NCBI GenBank assembly: GCA_944474755.1
Contig: OX104116.1
Location: forward strand, 8,497,547-8,561,546
Length of the DNA: 64,000 nucleotides
DNA from: Limnoperna fortunei
Taxonomy: Eukaryota; Mollusca; Bivalvia; Mytilida; Modiolidae
Direction: 5' to 3'
Shown here: positions 1 to 8,522 of the stretch, in pieces
How positions within the stretch are numbered: the stretch's first letter is position 1
Layout of the letters: every line of letters starts with the position of its first letter
Translations under genes and position numbers: made by a program
The notes under the pieces: model-generated
What the model was told of the DNA's origin: nothing
Databases searched by the model: none
What the model saw: the letters and a program-made list of their open reading frames with translations, nothing else

Positions 1-143
1 ATTGAAACGCCGATAAAGAAAAATACAAGAAATGAAGACATATTATTCTGAATAAATAAAGTTGGTTTTTTGGGTATTTATTTAATACAGTGCTACAATG
101 ATCAACTATATAAGATTATTATACAGTATTTTTTATTTGATAG

Positions 144-164
144 GTACACCAGGACCCGACTGTT
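144..164 (+). CDS. possible 21-nt microexon of the upstream paralogue
   Basis: A 21-nt interval lies between an AG after a T-rich stretch (ttgatag) and a strong GTAAGT donor. Read in phase 1 it gives GTPGPDC and ends in phase 1, like the cassettes of the gene at 29-40 kb. It has a cysteine, which those cassettes lack, and no homologous flank was seen. It could be chance. Confidence 0.2.
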
Positions 165-360
165 GTAAGTACTGTATTAGATTTATAGGAAACGAAGAAA
201 GTTTACTTAACAGAAAAAGGTTAAAAGAAAATTTGTTATCGAACTTCCGGTCTTGCTTAAAATGGCATACACCTATTGCTGAATATCTTCACCAGGGCCG
301 TAAAACGATGGAGATATCGTTTAACTTTTGTGATAATATCTATTACTTAGGTCCGAGAAA

Positions 361-452
361 GATTAATGGTCACTCTAGGTGAAGTTACAGTGATTGATGG
401 TCACTTTAGGTTAGGTTGTAGTGATTGATGGTCACTTTAGGTGAGGTTGTAG
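361..452. repeat. three-copy tandem repeat, about 32 bp
   Basis: Three imperfect copies of a unit containing GATTGATGGTCACTTTAGGT sit in tandem. No coding potential was seen. The array lies in what is probably the intron before the last exon of the upstream paralogue. Confidence 0.7.
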
Positions 453-523
453 CAATGTCTCTGCAGTGAATGACTTGTTTATTGACTTGTGTGAGAATAA
501 TAAGTTCTTGGCAGTAGTAGACT

Positions 524-770
524 TATTCCTGGATTTGACTTTTCCCTAGATATGACAATGAGTAACTCGACGGCTGTCTAATTAGAAGCAGGCACTGCTT
601 ACTCGTCCGGAGCACCTGAGTGCACCCATGGTTTTTATTGGGTTCGGGTTACTCTCTTTCTGTTTTTTGTGTTTTTGGTTTTTGTGTTGCGTTTTGTCTA
701 CATCCGGATTTGTAACTGTCCCTTGACTTTTGGCTCTTGTTGTTCGGTCGGTTTTCTTTGCTATTTTTTT
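524..770. repeat. dispersed repeat, copy 1 (probable Penelope 3' region)
   Basis: About 245 bp are closely matched at 23764-24008 and more distantly at 46588-46815. Shared landmarks are TACTCGTCCGGAGCACCTGA, a CATGGTTTT...GGGTTCGGGTTACTC stretch and a TTGTTCGGTCGGTTTTC end. Minus-strand open frames across it are repeat shadows. The third copy directly follows a decayed Penelope-like reverse transcriptase, so I infer that this is the 3' part of that family. Confidence 0.75.
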
Positions 771-920
771 TCTTATTAATTTGAATATAATGTCTTGTAA
801 ACATAAGGTCAGTGAAAGAACAAACAAAAAATCGACCAAAAGTGTTTAAGGAGACACACCAATACGATAAAATTGATAACAATATAGTTGTTTTGTTAAA
901 CCTCGGTATCTTTGTTTCAG

Positions 921-1026
921 TTGACGTCTGTGTGGTTGACGCAAACGCATGTGCAGCTGGTGAAACATGTAATAGCTTACCAGACGGAACATTCCAATGC
1001 GTTTAGACTTAATTGTAAACCTGGAG
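921..1026 (+). CDS. last coding exon of an upstream paralogue; four-cysteine half-EGF peptide
   Basis: The exon follows a polypyrimidine tract ending TTTGTTTCAG. It begins in phase 1, encodes 27 residues after the split codon, and stops with TAG at 1004-1006. A GTGAGC donor follows 20 nt after the stop. Cysteines are spaced C-x6-C-x5-C-x9-C with a late G-x-F-x-C, as in cysteines 1-4 of an EGF domain; the C5-C6 part is absent. The exon at 40590-40695 has the same 106-nt length, phase, cysteine spacing, stop position and donor position, and the upstream intron shares a CCT(C/T)GGTATCTTT motif. The remaining exons of this gene would lie left of the window. The product is probably a secreted small peptide. 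Confidence 0.7.
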
Positions 1027-1098
1027 GTGAGCATTAGTCTTTATTACACTGAAATCTGCATGTAAATTCTACTTTGAACAGACGTTTGTTTAACACAG

Positions 1099-1220
1099 AC
1101 TATACTGGTTCTGGTTACATTGGAATATATAGATACCTTCGATATGGAATATTTCGGCTATGTATAAAGTGGAATGCTCTGCTTATGTCGAAACACGAAT
1201 AAATTGAGAAAATTAAATAT
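1099..1220 (+). other. probable 3' UTR exon of the upstream paralogue
   Basis: A 72-nt intron would run from the GTGAGC donor at 1027 to an AACACAG acceptor at 1092-1098. The following exon carries an AATAAA polyadenylation signal at 1198-1203. The stop codon would be only 20 nt before the junction, too close to be expected to trigger nonsense-mediated decay. The assignment rests on splice and poly(A) signals only. Confidence 0.4.
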
Positions 1221-3163
1221 ATATTTGGTAACGTCTAAAATGAAATAAGTTTGTTAGGCAGATGAATGTTTTGTTAACTTTTATATGAGTGATCTGATTA
1301 TACAATTTCTTGTATTTGTATTGTCAAAAAACCAGAATAAATCATGAGTCGATATCACAAAAAGTCGTAAGTGTGAAATCTATCGGAAATGTTAGAAGAT
1401 CAAAGAGAAATGCACTGTGACGTCAGCACACGTTAGATTTCACACTTACGACTTTTGGTGAAAAGGACTGCTAATCGTATTGATTTACTTTATGCTCAAT
1501 GTGGTTTTCCTTTTATGTTTACTGTTCATTTTGCTTTGATTGTCCGATTTTTTCTCACAATATTGCGACCCTAGGTAGTTAAGTAAAACTATTGACATTC
1601 AAAAATACTTATTAGTTATTTATTTATCCTTTATCATCTGAAAATCATAGTATTTGAGTTATTTGTCTCCTTGCTTGAAATAAAATAGGAAGCGTGTGAA
1701 ATATCTTGTGACTGGTTGGTAAGGTGTTTTGGAAAAAAAAAGTTTTAAAATACTTGTATTAAAAATTTCAATCCACGTTGCTAATTCATATTTCAGTTAT
1801 TCTGAAGCGCAGAGAAGAGATGGTAGATATCTATACCAGTTTTTCGTTCACAGTGAGTGACATGTAACATCATTTAGTTTTAATCTAATTGCTTTATTTC
1901 ATGTCATATGATTAAAAGTTTAAGAAAAACGTTTACTTATTTCTTCTTATTGTTTTGGAGAAAACACTAAAAGAATGTTATTATGTATTGGGGTCGGTGT
2001 GTCAAATTAACTTTATACAACCATCTTAGACGGCGTGTGTTTATACAGTCCAGTCTTCTGTTTTAGAGTTAAAGGGACATTGATCTTGTACATTTTCATG
2101 ACATTGAGCTAGAATTGATCGTTAATAGTTATCTACCCTTATGGCGATTTCTACTTCTGAGGCATGTGTGGTCATTATCCTAGGTATAATTGTGTTCTTC
2201 TGTTCAAACAATGTTGGCACAACACTCAAAATATCATCTTTATATGGCCGCACATGTGTAATAGTTACAAAATAAGCAGAACCACATGTGATAAAAAACA
2301 ACCTTATCAAGGGAGAGTTCATTTTGAGTAAAGAGTTGAAAACAGTCAATTTTGTTGCTATGACAGTATGATATACAAATTAATATTTTTCTTTAGAAAA
2401 GTAAAAACCAAACTCAAAAGCTTTTCTTAGCTGTAATGAGTATATAAATGAACTTATTAAGTAGAAATACACCACAATTTAATTCAGGTTGAGCAGCAGA
2501 GGTCTCTTTTTCTGTAGCCTAAAATTTAATTAAACTATTCACAAGGCAGAAATATGACTAGTTTTCAGAAAACTGACATACAATTAAAAAAAAATATTGG
2601 CTGCTTTGCCCTCCTTTTTACATGCCAAGTCACTGAAAAAGTAGAAAACGTAGCAACTGACTAGACGGAAAGGTTCAAAGTACCCAAAAGCATACTAGAT
2701 TCCGAGACTTTACATTAAAACGGCACATTGCAATTATTCCTACCCATGCCAAATAATTATCTATAGGCCAGATGAATGAAGAAATACTAGACATTGATTA
2801 ATATACTGCTGTATAACCGTATGATACATGTTTCTGTGTAGCGATAAGTGTTTGCACATAAAATCGGATCATTGGTTACCTTTTTAAAATAAATTTTCAA
2901 TCTGAAATGTATTGGGTTCTACCTTCCTGTATTCTACTGAATTGTAACTAATGTGTTTTTTTGCCAAAATAATCACTTCGTATGATATCATAGGCCGTAA
3001 GTCAAATTTTACTGCAGATATGAAACAGACTAACTTTTGAATATGAGTATATAATTTGCAGAAAAGATGTTTTCCCTTAATTAGTTCTGGTACCATTTTA
3101 TAATAAGTATCTGACAAGTGGAATTTGTGCATCTGACCAAATAATAATTTTTGCGCTTAAAGA
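1221..3163. other. AT-rich intergenic DNA
   Basis: No exon with convincing splice sites or coding pattern was seen. The only structured element is the inverted repeat at 1360-1456. Short open frames at 2122-2349 and 2884-3132 on the minus strand look like chance frames. Confidence 0.6.
1360..1456. repeat. 23-bp perfect inverted repeat (hairpin or MITE-like)
   Basis: The arms at 1360-1382 and 1434-1456 are exact reverse complements, beginning AAAAGTCGTAAGTGTGAAAT. They are separated by 51 bp. No coding sequence lies inside and no clear target duplication was found. Confidence 0.7.
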
Positions 3164-3620
3164 GGTCATTATCCTATTGCATTGGCCTATGCAAAAGTAA
3201 CTGAACGGGCGAGACATCAAAATTTTTATTAAAAACATCTTTCTTTCACTTAAAATTTCATATATGGGATATTACACATATAATGCTAAACTATATAAAA
3301 ATGGAGAAAAAAGTATGGTTGTCTACGAACTTTGTGCGGGAATTTTACCTTAAAGTTTAAGTGTTTCTACTTTTATTTCAATGTTGGGGTCACATTGTAC
3401 CACATTGCACAATTTAGGAAGTGCTTTCACTGTAAAGACATTTACTGGAAACAATTTATTCTTGTTCTACAGTAATGCCATCCCTTTCAAAATATTCAAC
3501 TCTTTAGCAATAGCAGTTTTTAAGCAAACGCAGAAACAAAAGAGAAATTTGGCACTATTTTTTCCTCCTGCCATGTTTTGACATGCAGCGGAAATTCATT
3601 CTATCAATAGGATAATGACC
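3164..3620. mobile_element. MITE-like element with 16-bp terminal inverted repeats
   Basis: GGTCATTATCCTATTG at 3164-3179 is matched by its exact reverse complement at 3605-3620. The 457-bp interior has no convincing gene. No target duplication was identified, so the family is unassigned. Confidence 0.55.
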
Positions 3621-3639
3621 CCATGTGTGACAGAGTGGA

Positions 3640-3775
3640 TAAGTGAGCCAGTTATCTTGATCACGCACCAAAGACCGGAATTTTCACCTGTTATTCCGGC
3701 TTCTCCATCCATACAAATTGGATACCTATAATATAGCTGAATACCTGTTAAAAGTGGCGTTTCACCCTATTTACT
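3640..3775 (+). mobile_element. degenerate SINE tail
   Basis: Fragments of the SINE tail seen intact at 24550-24817 are recognisable: TTCCGGCTTCTCC, an ATATAGCTGAA stretch and AAAAGTGGCGTT. The tRNA-like head is gone or too diverged to see. Confidence 0.5.
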
Positions 3776-4753
3776 GAACAAGCTTTGCGGTTTCTGATTT
3801 ATTTATGGGTAGTTTTACATTGCCTCAAATATCGTCATATAACTCTATCATATGAAATGCCCTGGAACTTAATGTTGTGATTTACCAACTAAAATTAGAC
3901 TTATTGAAAAATAAATTGCATTGGGACTTTCAGGGACTTTGTATTGTGGTAATGTTTCATCAATTAGTCTGGGATTATGTATAAAACATTTGCATATAAT
4001 ATACAGTTTTTACACAACGATATGATTGACTGTCACTTTTGGTAAGAATCGAGGAATGTTTAAGTTTTTGCTTAACTACTGAAAAAAGCCTAGTAGATTT
4101 ATCATAATTCAAACCGTAATGTATTAATGAATTATAGAAAAGAGATTAAATACTTTTCATATGGTTTGCAATAGTAAAAACATATAACACAACTTTGGTA
4201 GCATGAAATCAACGAACGCAAGATATTAAGTTGAACATGATTTAACAAGAACGCTACATTTTTATTTCAGGAGCATAAGCTCGACCAAATGCGGTAAGCA
4301 GTTTTCATTTGCCACGCAAAAACAGTAACCCAATTACAAACATGGTGGCTGATGTAACAAATCATTAAATTTTGTCGTTCTTTGTTCTTATTATCGACAA
4401 ACGTTTGAAAATATGGTTGCAGTTTTTTCCAATTTTTGAGTTCAGTGTACAGTGAATGTGATACGATGATTATTGGATACACCTATTAGTGACTAGTGGT
4501 AGTGATACCTAGCCATTTTAATCTACTAACCAACTCAAACCCTACAGTTATGGAAGCGGGAGGTTTGGAATGCCATAACACATGGTTTAAACAACCATTT
4601 CTTTTGAAATGCACTTACCAAGTAAGGACATTTCTGTAGTTACTATATTTTGGATTTGTTGGTTCTGGAGTTTACTGTTTTCTCGGACTTTTATGTGTCT
4701 TTTTTGACAATTTCCTCTGTGTTCGGTATTTTGTTACTACCTCCATTTATTAT
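3776..4753. other. AT-rich spacer
   Basis: I see no supported gene here. The minus-strand open frame at 4267-4482 has no splice context or recognisable domain. Confidence 0.5.
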
Positions 4754-4991
4754 AGGCTTTTTATTTTAATAAATATTTTTATGGCACATCATAATTAATT
4801 CCTTTTGAACGAAGTAGATATACTATTATGTAATTTTCGTTTGAAGTGGTTCCCTTGGTACATCAAAGGGAATGGGGGATAGTTTGGCGCATGTTTGGGA
4901 AACCAGTTCATTCTGGTTTTCGATTTATCTGCATAGCAGTAAGCATCACATCAGTTGTGTGAATTCAAAATTTTATTTTACAAGAAAAAAC
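4754..4991 (+). repeat. split direct repeat A1
   Basis: This is the left terminal repeat of the YR retroelement. It matches 20479-20716 base for base over the part I compared, from AGGCTTTTTATTTTAATAAA to CAAGAAAAAAC. Confidence 0.85.
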
Positions 4992-5429
4992 AAAAAACAT
5001 ATTTAGAAACTTGTGGATAAGATTACGGAACGTTATTTACACTGGATTTATGTGAATAGAAACATTGGGTTAATTCTCTATTCTTCATTTGTATTAAATT
5101 CGTTTATTGCACGTCATATTGCTGGGACTTGGAAACTGCAAATTGTTTCGGGAAACTGTAAATAAACAACGTTACATGCGATTTGGATTTGGTAACAAAC
5201 CTTACTATATTCAGTTTTTTCCTGATTCTTTATGTGGATTTTCACTTAATGCAAGGTAATTATACAATATTTGAGTCATTCTATATCAGACAATTACATA
5301 ACACCACAACACGCCTGTGTTCATAGGCACGCTGTCTGTAGGAGTTAACTAGGTCATCAGAATAAGGCTGTTGAATATTCATGTAAGACTATCTAAAGAT
5401 TTGCAGATTCATGAGATTTTGTTTACAAA

Positions 5430-6017
5430 ATGGCGCGAGTATTTGTAGTTGGCAGTTCACATGTTAATCGGTTACGAACATATGTAAACTCTCGAGTGGA
5501 AACAAAGAACTTTGCCTTTGGTAATTCTCCTTTAGTGCGTTTTTATGGAATAAGCGGCGGTAAAATTAATAAAAAAGATCACTGTGAACGGTGGGAGAGA
5601 GTGATTGCCGATACACGTCCACATTATTTAGTTTTCCACGCTGGTGGAAATGATCTTGACTCCGAAAATCTGAATTTCCAAGAAATAGTTTTCAGACTTT
5701 TGTCCATCCTTTTAACTTGGAAAGCACGATACAATATTTTTACAGTCACAGTTCTACAAGTAACGAACCGTACAGTTGTGTACAATTTACCCGTCGAAAC
5801 GTATAATACACAGGTTTATCTTTATAATCAATTGTTAAAACAGGAAGTGAAGACCATTATCAGCTGTAGATATTGGAGTCTTCGTAATATGAAAAACTGC
5901 TCAATAAACATATACCGGGATGGTGTTCATTTTAATGATGACGGAATGATTCGGTACTACCGTAATGTCCGGGGAGCAATTTTACAAGCCATGAAATCAT
6001 TGCGACAAGTAGCATGA
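5430..6017 (+). CDS. SGNH/GDSL-type hydrolase-like ORF of the YR retroelement
   Basis: The ORF encodes 195 aa from an ATG at 5430. It shows the SGNH pattern: GSSH near residues 8-11 (nucleophile-block position), GISGGKIN near 40 (Gly block), HAGGNDL near 70-76 (Asn block) and DGVHFN near 165-170 (catalytic Asp and His block). Family members are esterases or lipases of several substrates, and the substrate here is unknown. SGNH hydrolase ORFs are known, to my knowledge, from some Ngaro-type and CR1-type retroelements. Position just inside repeat A1 makes it part of the YR element rather than a host gene. The frame is intact and no intron is needed. A host-derived retrocopy is the main alternative. 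Confidence 0.75.
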   Translation: MARVFVVGSSHVNRLRTYVNSRVETKNFAFGNSPLVRFYGISGGKINKKDHCERWERVIADTRPHYLVFHAGGNDLDSENLNFQEIVFRLLSILLTWKARYNIFTVTVLQVTNRTVVYNLPVETYNTQVYLYNQLLKQEVKTIISCRYWSLRNMKNCSINIYRDGVHFNDDGMIRYYRNVRGAILQAMKSLRQVA

Positions 6018-6199
6018 TTCTTAAAAGTTATCTTTTGTTTATTAATTTGTCAGGTTTTCTGGTTCCATTTTAAGCTAACGACATTTTAATTTTCATTGAT
6101 ATTGTGATTTAGATGTGTACTGTTATGAACTGATATATATATATATTTATTATTATTATTTATTTTTTTTTTTATTTATTTATTTTTTTTCTTCTTCTT

Positions 6200-6736
6200 C
6201 TATTGTAAGTTCATTAATAATGTAGATTTTTTTTCAGATTTTTGGTCTTTTAATAATGTACTATGTTTTATCTCTAATGACAAGCTTGTTGTAAATATTT
6301 AATGGTAAGGTAATTGTATTTTTGATTTTTATTTTTCTTGTCTTGTTTATATATTGTAAACCGCGATGTGTTAAAAGTTAAAACATGGACTGGCGTGTAC
6401 CAGTCCATGTTGACTTTGATCATTATGACAAAGTCTTTTATAGGTGTCTTTAGGTTCAATGTTAGGTAGGTAATAAATTAATTGTTAAAGTTTAAATTGG
6501 CTTGAATCAGTTTAAACTGACTTTGCTCACTAGGACAAAGTCTTTTAAAATTTGTGTCATACTTTCATATACTTTTGGGTTTAAAGTTAACTAATTTATA
6601 TGTATATTCAAAATTGTTAATGTAGCTTGTCAAAATAATGTATTGTTAGGTTTATATTTTATGTAACTTGAATTTTTGATACCTTGTAATACTGTGATTT
6701 ATTGTTTTATTTAATAAAGGGTATTGAAAATTCAAA
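6200..6736 (+). mobile_element. 5'-truncated LINE copy (3' end only)
   Basis: The stretch matches 15929-16464, the last ORF2 codons and 3' UTR of the nested LINE, apparently base for base. It ends at the same AATAAAGGGTATTGAAAATTCAA terminus (AATAAA included). It is preceded by a TTCTTCTTC-like stretch, which may be the target duplication, and followed directly by the full-length LINE. Confidence 0.85.
6382..6542 (+). promoter_or_regulatory. LINE 3' UTR stem-loops
   Basis: A 12-bp perfect stem (AACATGGACTGG, loop CGTGTA) spans 6382-6411. Two further hairpins share the stem GACTTTG...CAAAGTC with different 10-nt loops, at 6412-6435 and 6519-6542. The same structures occur in the second copy from 16111. 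In LINEs such as UnaL2 a 3' stem-loop is the template recognised by the reverse transcriptase; a similar role here is inference. Confidence 0.55.
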
Positions 6737-6749
6737 TTCTTCTTGAAGG
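6737..6749. repeat. left target-site duplication of the nested LINE
   Basis: TTCTTCTTGAAGG recurs directly after the LINE 3' end at 16465-16477 and at the rearranged junction at 11121-11133. This marks insertion of the LINE into the YR element. Confidence 0.8.
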
Positions 6750-6948
6750 GATAGGACGTGTTTTTCGGAGCTCCGCTCAAATCATTTATTTATTGGTTAT
6801 TTTGTATTGTGGTTCGTAAATATTTGTATTGTTGTGTTCAGAAGAAGAAGTTCTTTCATTTTGTGGGGTTATTTTCGTTATTTATTCTCGGATTGCCGAG
6901 ATTTTTGGTGGATTGTTTTTTGGTTTACTGGTTTATTTTTGTTTAAAG

Positions 6949-8499
6949 ATGGCGTCTCCTTCATTTTCAAGTGTTGTAGTCACGGGTAAAAGTACTCAGT
7001 TGTCAAATGTAATTGCCTCGAGCAATTCTTTGTTAAACGATAAGGACAATAGGGACCTTAATTTAATTAAGAGGACAATGCCAACCAAGGTAGGTGTAAA
7101 ATCCGCACCCCAGGCTAATGTTAGTACTTTTGTAAATTCAAACGGAGAAAGTTCAAGATTAAAAAGTTCACCTTTGTCAACCGGTAATAATATAGAGTCT
7201 GTTCGAGAAAATGTAGGATCTGAACAGAACGATGACATGCCGTCATTTGGACATAAACCGTTTGGGTTCGTTTCAAGGAAACATGGCGTAAAGTTAACCA
7301 ACATACAGTCGATCTCTATTGAGCAATATGTTGTTGCTATTGCTACTATTGTAAAGCCTGAAAATATAGTGGCTGCCTCTCGTATGAGGTCCGGGGTTGT
7401 AGTGTTTCTATCCAACCTTGAAGATGTTGAACTCTTGTGTTCAAATGGCCTTAGTATAGGTGATGAATTTATTAATGTTCAATGTTTAGTTAAGATCCCC
7501 AAAAAAGTAACTTTGTCCAACTGTCCCCCTTTTATTCCTAATGACTTATTGGAAGATGAATTGATGCGTTATGGCCGCATCATTTCTGACATTAAGCCTA
7601 TTGCACTAGGCATCAAAATACCGGCTCTTAAACATGTAAAGTCTTTTAGAAGACAAGTTTCCCTTATTCCCCACCCCAGTGTAGTGTTACCAGAATATTT
7701 TGATATGTTTTACCAAAGACAAAACTACAGAATATTTCTTAATGACGATGTAGTTTGTTTTAAATGTAAGCATACTGGACATATTCAGAGCAGATGTCCA
7801 GAAAACAAATCTACAGCTGATAACAACAAGTCAGAATCAAGTACAGATGTCCCATTTACGGCTGAACCAGTTCCGCAAACTGGGACAGCGGGGCAGTCTG
7901 TTACCTTAGATGCTATAGTCCATGACTCTGCATCTAACACCACAGCCAATGTTACTACAATGGCAAAGTCTGGGCAATCTACTCTTGCCAATGTCATTGT
8001 TGATCTTCACACCCCTGTTGGAAAATTGGAGAATGATCAACTGCCAGCTAAATCTGCAGTTAAGAGGAAAGCAGTAGACCATAATGACTCTATTATAAGT
8101 ACCAAAACCCCTACAACGGCTACAATTGCAGATGTAGCTGGGGAAACTAATACAAGTATATGGGATTTACCCCCACCACCCCCTTGCATTCTTAACGCTA
8201 ATGAAGACGAGGATATATACATTGAGTCTATATCCTCTGATTTGTCAGAACAAAACTTGTCACAAATAGTAGTAGATACTGAGCACAAATTATCCAGTGA
8301 GGAGCTGGATAGACTACTTGTGGAACTTAAAAGTAATAAAAAGCCAGTTGAAAAATGCCAAGAGTATACCACCAACCTCAGGCAACTATGTCAAGATTTT
8401 ATTGACCTTCGACGAAACCCTGAGTCCTCTTCCCAGATGAAAGCCCGTTTAAATAAATTGATAAAGAAATTAAAAACCTACCTGAAAACTCATGCTTAG
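6949..8499 (+). CDS. LINE ORF1 protein with CCHC zinc knuckle
   Basis: About 516 aa are encoded from the ATG at 6949 (MASPSFSS). The frame is open 120 nt further upstream, but that part reads as hydrophobic untranslated leader. A CCHC knuckle (CFKCKHTGHIQSRC) lies near residues 270-283, and a Lys-rich, probably helical C-terminus follows from about residue 445. A Ser/Thr-rich N-terminus and a linker with a PPPPP run complete it. LINE ORF1 proteins bind the element RNA and form the ribonucleoprotein. ORF2 starts 24-84 nt after the stop in another frame. Confidence 0.8.
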   Translation: MASPSFSSVVVTGKSTQLSNVIASSNSLLNDKDNRDLNLIKRTMPTKVGVKSAPQANVSTFVNSNGESSRLKSSPLSTGNNIESVRENVGSEQNDDMPSFGHKPFGFVSRKHGVKLTNIQSISIEQYVVAIATIVKPENIVAASRMRSGVVVFLSNLEDVELLCSNGLSIGDEFINVQCLVKIPKKVTLSNCPPFIPNDLLEDELMRYGRIISDIKPIALGIKIPALKHVKSFRRQVSLIPHPSVVLPEYFDMFYQRQNYRIFLNDDVVCFKCKHTGHIQSRCPENKSTADNNKSESSTDVPFTAEPVPQTGTAGQSVTLDAIVHDSASNTTANVTTMAKSGQSTLANVIVDLHTPVGKLENDQLPAKSAVKRKAVDHNDSIISTKTPTTATIADVAGETNTSIWDLPPPPPCILNANEDEDIYIESISSDLSEQNLSQIVVDTEHKLSSEELDRLLVELKSNKKPVEKCQEYTTNLRQLCQDFIDLRRNPESSSQMKARLNKLIKKLKTYLKTHA

Positions 8500-8522
8500 A
8501 GATAAAATATATCTAAGTCAAT

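Noticed and set aside
98..382. 94-codon plus-strand open frame
   Set aside because: No domain, leader or splice support. It overlaps a better candidate microexon and runs into a tandem repeat.
582..839. Minus-strand open frames over the dispersed repeat
   Set aside because: The same frames occur in the other copies of the repeat, so they are shadows.
6996..7415. Minus-strand 139-codon frame inside LINE ORF1
   Set aside because: It is the antisense of a well-supported coding region with a CCHC knuckle.
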